The notes under the pieces are model-generated. The model worked only from the letters and a program-made list of their open reading frames with translations. It did not search any database and was not told the DNA's origin. The position numbers were made by a program, and so were the translations under genes. Positions 1 to 7,600 of a stretch of DNA of 9,804 nt are shown here, piece by piece. Position 1 is the stretch's first letter. Each line of letters opens with the position of its first letter. The stretch comes from JAGXLC01 sp046545815. Its GTDB lineage: Bacteria; Bacteroidota; Bacteroidia; Bacteroidales; UBA12077. Where the stretch lies: positions 1 to 9,804 of the forward strand of contig JBKGZA010000125.1 of assembly GCA_046545815.1 (NCBI GenBank). Reading direction: 5' to 3'.

Positions 1-308
1 TTACTTTTTTCATTTGCTTGACGTTTTTTGTGTCAAGCTATTTCAGAATAAGACATATGACAGATAAAGCTGAAGCATCGCTCTACAGAAATATCAGATA
101 ACTGCAATTATTATAATGCTCTGTAAAAAAGCCGGAAAGTTATCATCAGGGGATAAATAATGTTCAGCCAGGGGAAGGGTTAAATTATACCAGGGATAGT
201 TTTCCTGCTGTTATATATTATTATTTATTTAGCACTTTTAAGAAATCCGCCTGGGTTTTGCAACCTTTTTTGTACTGTAGCGATAGAAGTTATTAAATAT
301 ATTAAACG
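1..308. other. AT-rich stretch without a recognisable gene
   Basis: No reading frame of convincing length or composition crosses this stretch on either strand. Two plus-strand frames are open from the window edge but close at about 67 and 98, too short to say whether either is the tail of an upstream gene. No tRNA cloverleaf or rRNA-like sequence is visible. The only structured element is the inverted repeat at 16-38. An in-frame TAA at 303-305 closes the frame of the protease fragment just before its ATG, so the missing N-terminal half of that gene is not hidden here in the same frame, and I do not see an HExxH-like coding stretch in the other frames either. Confidence 0.6.
16..38. repeat. 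Short inverted repeat (7-bp stem, 9-nt loop)
   Basis: GCTTGAC at 16-22 pairs perfectly with GTCAAGC at 32-38 around a T-rich 9-nt loop. There is no T-run immediately after the stem on either strand, so it does not look like a standard intrinsic terminator. It could be a weak terminator of a gene outside the window, an operator-like palindrome, or chance. Confidence 0.4.
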
Positions 309-716
309 ATGAACAGAGCAGTAAGCATTTTACTTTTTATTTTCCTGGCGTCGGGAGTGGGAGTTTTTACTGGGTCTTATTATGGGGGAAATCCCGGTCA
401 ATGGGCTAAGATCGCAGAACAACTGGCTCTTCGGTTAGGAGACCTTCAATTCAGCAGAACCGATGAATATGAAGCCGATGAGTTGGCTGTAAAGTATACC
501 GCAGATACCGAGATGTATCCCAAAGGCGTGGCAGGGTTTTTCATCAAGCTGGAGGACGTACAAAACCGACCCAAAGTTCCTGAATTCCTCAGCACACATC
601 CAAGCCCAGATAACCGGATCGAAAATAGCGATGAAGTATGGAAGAAGATCGGTTCACCGGTCGGGGAAAAATTCTCCGGGCGCTATCAGGAATTCAAAAA
701 TGCGCTGCCTGAATGA
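309..716 (+). pseudogene. 5'-truncated M48 family zinc metalloprotease (C-terminal half only)
   Basis: The 135-residue product matches the C-terminal half of M48 peptidases of the YggG/LoiP-Oma1 type. Visible features are FSRTDEYEADELAVKY (residues 48-63), where E53-x-E55-A-D57 is the family's third zinc ligand region, and the family signature PEFLSTHPSPDNRIE (91-105). The catalytic HExxH motif, which normally lies a short distance upstream of this point, is absent. The frame is closed by TAA at 303-305, just before the ATG. Residues 4-22 are hydrophobic; in the family this is an internal helix after HExxH, though here it could mimic a signal peptide. Without HExxH the product cannot be an active protease, so I read it as a remnant of a gene that lost its 5' half. 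The stop overlaps the start of the DUF429 gene by 4 bp (ATGA), which suggests the intact ancestor was translationally coupled to it. An alternative is an assembly junction near 305. No clear ribosome binding site is seen. Confidence 0.72.
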
Positions 717-1315
717 AAATATCCAAGACCTTCATAGGCGTTGATTATGGGAGTAAAGATTCGGGCAATACTGTGATTTGCTATAAGCATGGAGAGGACA
801 TGGGTTTTAAGGAAACCGCGAAAAACTCTGATCCTGATCCGGTCATCATCGGGGAGGCAGAAAAGATGAAGGCGGAATACATTTTTTTGGATGCTCCCCT
901 TTCTTTGCCCAAAGTTTATTACGACAAAACCGACAAGGAACGGGACTATTTTTACCGCAAGTGCGACCGGGATCTTGGGGCCATGTCACCCATGTTTATA
1001 GGCGGATTAACCGCACGTGCCATTCGTTTGCGCCAACAATTAGAAGAAAAAGGCTTTATTGTCAAGGAAGTATATCCTTCCGCACTGGCAGAGCTTCTTG
1101 ATTTGTATCATCACGGCTATCAGGAAAAAACCATCAACATCCTACGATGCATGGATGTAATTGCTTCCCAGTTCCACCTCTACAATTTAAGGGAGGAGGA
1201 AATGCCCACCTGGCATCATTTTGATGCTCTGCTGGCCCTGATATCGGGAGGCCGATACCTTCAAGGCGTAGCTGAAGGCTACGGCAACAGTGGTGAAGGG
1301 ATGATCTATGTCTGA
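713..1315 (+). CDS. DUF429 family protein (predicted RNase H-fold nuclease)
   Basis: The 200-residue protein has the layout of the DUF429 family, which is predicted to adopt an RNase H-like fold; its biological role is not established. Acidic residues sit at the expected positions: D11 in GVDYG at the end of the first strand, D60 in FLDAPLSLP (58-66), E119 in KEVYPSA (118-124) and D171 in HFDALLALISG (169-179). SPMFIGGLTARAIRLRQQL (92-110) is also a typical conserved segment. The length is normal and there is no sign of decay. The ATG overlaps the TGA of the protease remnant, so its original translation was probably coupled to that gene; how it is expressed now that the upstream gene is truncated is unclear. 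No signal peptide or membrane segment is present, so it should be cytoplasmic. The family assignment is confident; nuclease activity is inference. Confidence 0.85.
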   Translation: MKISKTFIGVDYGSKDSGNTVICYKHGEDMGFKETAKNSDPDPVIIGEAEKMKAEYIFLDAPLSLPKVYYDKTDKERDYFYRKCDRDLGAMSPMFIGGLTARAIRLRQQLEEKGFIVKEVYPSALAELLDLYHHGYQEKTINILRCMDVIASQFHLYNLREEEMPTWHHFDALLALISGGRYLQGVAEGYGNSGEGMIYV

Positions 1316-1343
1316 AGAACAAGGATTGGAGGATAGAAGAAAG

Positions 1344-1402
1344 GGGTTAATGGTTGAATAGGGAACTGGTTAATTGGTTTAATAGTTGAATAGTTGATTG
1401 GT
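1344..1402. repeat. Imperfect short repeats rich in GGTTAAT / TTGAATAG
   Basis: The spacer after the DUF429 gene contains degenerate copies of GGTTAAT and T(T/G)GAATAG: ggttaatggttgaatag at 1344-1360, tggttaattggtttaatag from 1367, then ttgaatag and ttgattgg up to 1402. The tract is almost free of C on the plus strand. It separates two convergent genes. It may be slippage-generated low-complexity DNA. No hairpin with a T-run was found in it. Confidence 0.55.
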
Positions 1403-1412
1403 GAGATAAGGT

Positions 1413-1999
1413 TCAGCCTTCATTCAAGCATTTCGCAACAGTGCCGTGGAAAATATAACATGTGATGTCATTAATTACCAGGTTGACCTGCTCTATTTTT
1501 TTCTGCGAAAGGTTTTTAATCAGTGAATCCAACATCCTTTTGCTGGTATAATTGTGCCTGATCACAAACAGATTGGCATTGGAGTACTTCACCAGCAGGA
1601 AGGCATCGGTTACCAGCCCAACGGGTGGGGTGTCGATGATGATGTAGTGGTACACATCCTTCAATTTTTTAAAAAGTTCACCGGTTTTCCGGGAAGCGAT
1701 CAATTCAGAAGGATTGGGTGGTATGGCGCCCGCCGGAATGACATCAAGATTTTCCACTTCCGACTGGTGGATGATATCTTCTAATCCGCAGTTATTGCTA
1801 AGATAGCCACTTAATCCGGGTTCTTCCTTAATATTAACGAAAGTGTAGAGGTTGGGGCGTCTGAGATCAAAGCTGACCAGTACAGTTTTTCTCTCGTACA
1901 TAGCGAAACTGGTTGCCAGGTTCAGTGAAACAAAGCTTTTCCCTTCTCCCTGGCGGTTCGGAGATGTCTCTTGTGATTGTCAGCGACGGGCATGTTTTG
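1413..1999 (-). pseudogene. Tyrosine kinase (BY-kinase, Wzc/CapB-type) ATPase domain, truncated and frameshifted
   Basis: Read on the minus strand, this is the cytoplasmic ATPase domain of a bacterial tyrosine kinase that controls capsule or exopolysaccharide chain length. Seen in order: GEGKSFVSLNLATSFA (Walker A, codons 1949-1902), KTVLVSFDLRRPNLY (Walker A' region, Bacteroidota-like, with SFD instead of the DxD of Proteobacteria), VIPAGAIPPNPSELI, and YIIIDTPPVGLVTDAF (Walker B). The first ATG of this frame (1901) lies after Walker A. Upstream the frame reaches a TGA (1982-1980) with no ATG, GTG or TTG between, so Walker A cannot be translated from a normal start here. The periplasmic loop, membrane segments and the usual C-terminal tyrosine cluster are all missing; the product ends INDITCYIFHGTVAKCLNEG. 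Deleting one base (T1947 on the plus strand) joins it in frame to the SPOR gene upstream. It is best read as a remnant. Confidence 0.75.
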
Positions 2000-3102
2000 G
2001 GGTAGGTTTTCATATTATAGGCATTCAGCCTTTCTCCATCCTGATAGGCTACAACAAAAGCTCCTTTCACTTGAATGTGTTTTTTAAGCCTTCTGGCATG
2101 GTAATATGTACGGCAATTCCCTACCGAATAACGATACCATCCATTTCCCCTGTTCAGTTGAACCTCTTTGACACCTGAATAAATGGAGTTAAGCTTTGAT
2201 TCATCCAGTGGAATCCGGGCTGCTGCAATCTGAACCCTGTAAACAATATCTCCCTTTTCTTCCTCTAATGAGTCATTCTCTGATAATTTTTCTCTTTCTT
2301 TTTGGTTTCGCTCATCTGGAACATTGACATCTTGATTTTTCTGCTTGTGAGGGGGCACCGAGTTCTGATCTTCAGTTGTAACAATGAACGCATCTTTTAT
2401 ACCAGGTACTTCCCTAAACTGAGCAGCCTCCTTATAGCTGCCGAAATCGACAATGGAATATTTCTTCCATTCGTTTTCTTTTATCTCAAAAAATTCTTTG
2501 TCAGATTTATATAGTTTTTTTAATGTATTTTGTGAAAGTTGGGCCTTTTCTGCTGCAATCTCTAACTTGTAATTCATATCCTTGGAATTTGAAAGATTCG
2601 CGCTCCCGGATTGGGATTTTGCGTTATCGTTATTTTCTGCAGCTATATCACCTATTCGGAAAGTACTGTTGTTGCTTTCCCAACTTCCGCGTCTCCGATT
2701 CGGTTTTTTCTTACTTACTTTGCCGGAATCCATCTGGTTTTCGTAAGTATTTCCATGGTTTTTTATAAGTGAGCGCATGCTCTCAGAAGAAAGGGTATCG
2801 TTGACTCTTTGATGCCTTATCTTTTCGTAAATGGTTTTCTGATATTGGTATTTATGCAGGGTGCTCCTGATATTATTTAACAACTCCTCATCAATTACCA
2901 CCTCTTTTTCATTTTGACTGCTATCTGATGAATCCGAAGCAGCATCATTTCTTTCGGCGTAGAATTTTTTCAAAGCTTTTTCCAGTTCTTTGGAAGATAA
3001 ATATTTATCTGGGATATCAGTTTGACCATCAACATAATTTATCCATCCTGAAACAATAAGAAGGCATAAAAGAAATATTTTTAGCCAATTGCTATAGATC
3101 AT
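1867..3102 (-). CDS. Secreted protein with two SPOR-like repeats, C-terminus altered by a frameshifted fusion
   Basis: I chose ATG 3102 over the upstream TTG (3108) because it begins a clean signal peptide (residues 1-27: charged start, LKIFLLCLLIVSG core, ending near DGQ). From this start the protein is 411 residues. A polar, Ser/Asp/Lys-rich middle follows. Then come two SPOR-like repeats: one at about 176-245 (YKLEIAAEKAQL ... DAFIVT, degenerate) and one at about 286-359 (VYRVQIAAARIPL ... GWYRYSVGN ... KGAFVVAYQDGER). SPOR domains bind denuded peptidoglycan glycan strands, so a periplasmic or septal envelope location is inferred. The last ~50 residues are not SPOR sequence. About 358-387 matches the stretch before the Walker A of a tyrosine kinase, and the final ~26 residues are kinase DNA read in the wrong frame. 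The native C-terminus has therefore probably been lost or fused. The two SPOR repeats themselves look intact and the N-terminal part may still be functional. Confidence 0.68.
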   Translation of the reverse strand: MIYSNWLKIFLLCLLIVSGWINYVDGQTDIPDKYLSSKELEKALKKFYAERNDAASDSSDSSQNEKEVVIDEELLNNIRSTLHKYQYQKTIYEKIRHQRVNDTLSSESMRSLIKNHGNTYENQMDSGKVSKKKPNRRRGSWESNNSTFRIGDIAAENNDNAKSQSGSANLSNSKDMNYKLEIAAEKAQLSQNTLKKLYKSDKEFFEIKENEWKKYSIVDFGSYKEAAQFREVPGIKDAFIVTTEDQNSVPPHKQKNQDVNVPDERNQKEREKLSENDSLEEEKGDIVYRVQIAAARIPLDESKLNSIYSGVKEVQLNRGNGWYRYSVGNCRTYYHARRLKKHIQVKGAFVVAYQDGERLNAYNMKTYPKTCPSLTITRDISEPPGRREKLCFTEPGNQFRYVREKNCTGQL

Positions 3103-3223
3103 TAACAATTAATTAAGTAGCACGATTCTGTAAAATTTAAAGCCGAATTTGTATGTGGTGTAAAATTATACGGAGGTCATAAGAATTGTCGGGTTAAAAA
3201 GATGAGATAACCTACCTTTACGT

Positions 3224-3254
3224 GTTGATATGGATCATCAACCTGAGGGTTGAT
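3224..3254. repeat. Three-part inverted repeat just downstream of waaA
   Basis: GTTGAT (3224-3229), ATCAAC (3237-3242) and GTTGAT (3249-3254) can form either of two alternative hairpins. The better one is ATCAACC/GGTTGAT (3237-3243 with 3248-3254, 4-nt loop), directly adjoining the waaA stop codon at 3257-3255. No T-run follows on the minus strand, so a role as a terminator or 3' end stabiliser of the waaA transcript is possible but not shown. Confidence 0.4.
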
Positions 3255-4490
3255 TTATTCGTCGGGGATATGATCCAAGATTTTCCGGGTAGCTCCTGCA
3301 TTCTGCTCTACGTAATGCTTTGAAATCTGTCCGGCCTCCCTGAGTTTCTCCTGATTTTCCAGGAAGCCGTCAATCAATTGCCTGAAGGAATCAGTTGTCT
3401 TAACAGAAAAGCCGCCCCCTTGTTTTTTCAGATCGAGGGCTTCCTTAAATTTTTCATGATTCGGGCCGAAAACAACAGGCAAACCAAAAGTAGCCGGTTC
3501 AAGAATGTTGTGTATGCCTTTTCCGAATCCCCCTCCAACATAGGCAACGTCTCCATATCGATATAAAGCGGATAGCAATCCTATGCTGTCAATAATAAGC
3601 ACGATGGTTGTATCTATGTCAGCCTCACCGGCCTCTGAGAATGTCGCTGCCTGCCCTTCAGAAAATTTTTCCAGCAAGGCATTTATCCTGCTTTGATGAA
3701 CTTCGTGAGGAGCAAGGATCAGCTTAACAGAGCCGGAAGTGTTCTGAAAATAATCAATCAGGAGGTTTTCATCCTTTGGCCAGGTGCTGCCTGCCACAAG
3801 CAGGAAACAGCCATTCCTGAAATGCTCAATCAGCGGTATGGGCTCAGCCTTTTCCGCAATCTTTTTCACCCGGTCAAAGCGGGTATCGCCTGAAACGGTC
3901 ACATTATCGATATTGTAAGAGGACAAAAGTGTTTGCGAAGCCTGATCCTGAACAAAGATGTGATCAAAACAATGCAATATTTTTCTGAACCATGCTCCGT
4001 AGTTTCTGAAAAAAAGATGATTCTTGCGGAAAAGGGCTGATACCAAGTAAACCGGTATATTTTGTTTTTCTATTTCACGGAGAAAAAAATACCAATATTC
4101 ATACTTAATGAAAAACACCTTTTCCGGCCGGACGATCTGCAGGAATTTCCGTGCATTCCGGGGGGTATCAAGGGGCAGATAGGTAACATAAGCGGCCTGG
4201 GAATAATTTTTTCTGATTTCATATCCTGAGGGAGAAAATAAAGTAAGCAATATCTGGATATCTGGATATGTGCGCTTTATCTCCTCCATTAAAGGCCTGC
4301 CCTGTTCAAACTCACCAAGAGACGCACAATGAAACCAAAAGATCCGCTTTTGCGGATCAATATTTTCTTCCAATCCTTGAAACAATCTTTTCCTGCCGCG
4401 GACAAATAACCGTGCCTTTTCACTGAACAAAGAAAATGTCAGTGCGAGAAAATGGTACACTTTTACTCCCAAATAATAAAGCAGGCTCAT
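3255..4490 (-). CDS. waaA: 3-deoxy-D-manno-octulosonic acid (Kdo) transferase, lipid A core synthesis
   Basis: WaaA (KdtA) transfers Kdo from CMP-Kdo to the lipid A precursor at the cytoplasmic face of the inner membrane; it is a GT-B glycosyltransferase. From ATG 4490 it has 411 residues, the usual length. A hydrophobic N-terminal anchor (residues 2-22) is followed by WFHCASLGEFEQG (52-64), with E60 at the position of the family's catalytic base, and KYEYW (129-133). The C-terminal CMP-Kdo-binding domain shows AGSTWPKDE (233-241), PHEVHQSR (261-268) and GGGFGKGIHNILEPATFGLPVVFGP (319-343). I prefer ATG 4490 to an upstream TTG at 4523: a promoter-like box lies between them at 4510-4517, and the TTG form would overlap the divergent gene's extended frame. 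The gene is divergent from the outer-membrane barrel gene with a 111-bp spacer. Family assignment is secure; the number of Kdo residues added cannot be read from sequence. Confidence 0.95.
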   Translation of the reverse strand: MSLLYYLGVKVYHFLALTFSLFSEKARLFVRGRKRLFQGLEENIDPQKRIFWFHCASLGEFEQGRPLMEEIKRTYPDIQILLTLFSPSGYEIRKNYSQAAYVTYLPLDTPRNARKFLQIVRPEKVFFIKYEYWYFFLREIEKQNIPVYLVSALFRKNHLFFRNYGAWFRKILHCFDHIFVQDQASQTLLSSYNIDNVTVSGDTRFDRVKKIAEKAEPIPLIEHFRNGCFLLVAGSTWPKDENLLIDYFQNTSGSVKLILAPHEVHQSRINALLEKFSEGQAATFSEAGEADIDTTIVLIIDSIGLLSALYRYGDVAYVGGGFGKGIHNILEPATFGLPVVFGPNHEKFKEALDLKKQGGGFSVKTTDSFRQLIDGFLENQEKLREAGQISKHYVEQNAGATRKILDHIPDE

Positions 4491-4509
4491 GTCAGGTAGT
4501 TGTTTATGG

Positions 4510-4517
4510 CAAAAATA
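4510..4517 (-). promoter_or_regulatory. Bacteroidota-type promoter -7 box for waaA
   Basis: On the minus strand TATTTTTG fits the Bacteroidota -7 consensus TAnnTTTG. A TTTA (4540-4537), one mismatch from the -33 consensus TTTG, lies 19 nt upstream. Transcription would start near 4503, leaving a ~13-nt leader before ATG 4490. This supports ATG 4490 over the TTG start at 4523, which would lie upstream of the transcript. Confidence 0.45.
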
Positions 4518-4601
4518 AGGCAAATTGACATCAACTTAAATAATTTTTTGTTTATTTCGTTCATTTCAAAACGATCCATTGCACAATCAATTTCCGGTGA
4601 G

Positions 4602-7600
4602 ATGATTCAACGACATCTTTTTCCTTTCGTCACCTTTTTCCTCCTGATTCTTTCCGGTAATATCCTCTCCCAGGAACTGAGCAATCAGCGGAGCACCCTT
4701 ATTTATACCGATAAAGATACCATTCGTTATGATACCCTTTCCACGGTAGCAGGAAGCACCATTTTGCTCGATACCAACGGGCGTAGGATACCTGACTCCT
4801 GTTATACCGTAAATCCCTGGGAAAGCATTCTCCTACCCGGGTCATCACTAAAAAGAAAGCACCGGCCGGTGAATTTAAAGTACCGGGTCATGCCGGAATC
4901 TTTTACCGAACGATATTACCATAAGCACATCAATGAAGTCAGGGAGGTACCGGATCGGGTTTTCACTTACGGTAAGTTTGCCGGCAAGAAGGAACCGGCG
5001 CCCCAGGTTTTTCAGGCAGGTAAGATCATTCAATCGGGAAGTATATCAAGGGGGCTCACGATTGGCAACAACCAGGATGCAGTGGTCAACTCGGGCATGG
5101 ACCTTCAGCTTTCCGGTCAATTGAGCGAGGAATTGAATATTACGGGAGCCATCTCGGATAAGAACATCCCTCTTCAAGCCGACGGAACCACACAGGAAAT
5201 ACGTGATTTGGAACGTGTTTATCTCAAGGTGCATAATGACCAGACAGATGTCACAGCAGGAGATTATTCCCTCTCCGATCCATCCGGTTATTTTATGAGA
5301 ATTGACAAAAAGTTACAGGGTGCCGGTGTCAGCCACAGCTACAATATGGGAAACGGAGTGAAGGGAGTCAGTTCTTTGAACGGAGCAGTTTCCAGGGGGA
5401 GATATTGTGAGCAGTCGTTTCGCGGAGAAGAAGGCAATCAGGGTCCCTACAAACTTACGGGATGCAATAACGAAACTCATATTGTCATTCTTTCGGGAAG
5501 CGAAAAGGTTTATATTGATGGTGAGCTTATGGAACGAGGCAGAAACAATGATTATGTGATCAATTACAATACCTCGGAACTTACTTTTACCGCGAACCGG
5601 CCCATTAACAAAGACAAAAGAATTAAGGTGGAATTTGAATATTCGCACAATGAATATGCACGCTTTACAGCTTTTACCGGTAATACGGTCAATACAGACA
5701 ACGGAAAATTCTGGTTCAACTTGTTCTCCGAACAAGATGGTAAGAGCCAGACGCTTGCCCAGGAACTCAACGAAGAACAAAAAGATCTGCTTTACTCTAT
5801 CGGGGATGATCTGGACAAGGCTGTGGTTCCTCACATAGATACGGGTAGTTACAGAAATGACCGGATACTTTATGCAAAAAAAGATACGTTAGTAAACGGG
5901 CAAAGGTATTCCATCTTTCATTATTCTACCGACCGCCAAAAGGCCAGATATAAATTGGGATTTTCCCACGTAGGCAAAAACAACGGAAATTATACACCTG
6001 TAAAAAGCTCTGCCAATGGCAGTGTTTACAAGTGGATTGCGCCGGTTAACGGTGAATCTCAGGGCAGCTATTCTCCCATGCGTACCCTGATCACTCCCAA
6101 AAAACAGCAAATGTTGACTTTCGGAGGCACCGGGGAAATAGCTCCAACCCTGGGTTCATCCTTTGAACTGGCATTGACCAACAACGACCTGAATACTTTT
6201 TCCCCTAAGGATCAGGGTAATAACAAAGGTTATGCTTTAAGGTTTGGACTAGACAAAGTGTTTACTTTTACGGATACCTCACAGTCCCGTCTTACCAGTT
6301 CTTTTTCCTACAGGGGCGTACACGAAAACTTCAATCCCCTGCAAAGGTTCAAAACAGTGGAATTCGAAAGAAACTGGAATTTGAGATCACGCGGAGTGGA
6401 TGGAAATGAACATCTGTTATCCGGAGGGCTCAACTTTCACGACCGTCAGCTCGGTGAGGCAAGTTATCAATTTGAATATCTTTCTTACAGAAATGGTTAT
6501 AACGGGTACAAAAACCATCTGAACACCGAAATGGAACATTCCGGATTTCAGTTTTCTTTCTCGGGGAGCATTCTGAATACTTCCGGGAATGAGATCAATA
6601 CAGATTTTTTGAGGTATCAGGCTGATTTGGGACGCCGGTTCAGCAACATCAAGCTGGGGGTGAAAAATTCAGGCGAAAGCAATAAATGGCGGTCAGATTC
6701 ACTAATGAGCAACAGTTTCTCATTCACCCAATGGGAATTCTACATGACCAATCCTGATACGGCCACCGACAATTATTTTCTCAATTATCAGATCAGGGAG
6801 GACGAAGCGCCACTGAATAATAGCCTGCAAGCCATTACACTGGGGAAGGATCTGAACATGGGAATGGATATCCACTCTATGGGGAATAATACCTTAAAGG
6901 CAAGAATCACTTACCGCCAGCTTGAAATACAGGACAGCAGCCTTGCCGGAAACAAACCGGAAAATAACCTTACGGGAAGAATTGAACACAGCTTACGGGC
7001 TTTTAATCAATTTTTCACCACTTCCACCAATTTTGAAATCGGTTCAGGACTGGAACCCCGCAGATCGTTTACCTACATTGAAGTACCGGAAGGGCAGGGC
7101 GTTTATACGTGGACGGATTACAATGAAAATGGGGTAAAGGAGCTGGATGAGTTCGAAAAGGCCAACTTTAGCGATCAGGCAGATTACATCAGGGTAAACA
7201 GGCCTTCGGGATCATATTACAAGACCTATACCAATGAGCTGAATCAAATCATTAACCTCAGACCTCAAAAAATTATCCGGGATACCAGTGTCTTGAGTAA
7301 AATGATCGCCAAATTTTCCGATCAGCTTGCCTTTAGCCTAAAACGCAAAACCAAACAACAGGATTTTTGGAAAAACCTCAATCCTTTTGCTTATTCCATC
7401 AGCAGTCCCCTTGTAATGTCCCAAACCTCCAACATGAGGAACACCTTTTCATTTAACAAGAACAATCCGATATATACCATTGAATACATTTTTCTTAAAT
7501 CGAGAAACAAAATGCTGCTGATGAACGGAACCAATCTAAAAACAAAAAATAATCAGGGCATTCATGTCACATGGAACATAACACAGACCCTCACTTTTGA

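Noticed and set aside
16..38. Inverted repeat as an intrinsic terminator
   Set aside because: There is no T-run after the stem on either strand and no identifiable gene ending just before it.
2..98. Open frames from the window edge ending at about 67 and 98, possibly the tail of an upstream gene
   Set aside because: They are too short, with no family-like sequence; cannot be told from chance.
1852..2178. Plus-strand open frame of 108 codons opposite the SPOR/kinase junction
   Set aside because: It is the complement of SPOR and kinase coding sequence with no protein-family features; a shadow frame.
4500..4601. TTG-initiated N-terminal extension of the barrel protein
   Set aside because: The extension precedes a good signal peptide, overlaps the extended waaA frame and lacks support; ATG 4602 is preceded by ggtgag and starts the signal peptide directly.
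5313..5834. Minus-strand open frame of 173 codons inside the barrel gene
   Set aside because: It lies antisense to a well-supported coding region, has no recognisable motif and no start context; it is a shadow of the real gene.
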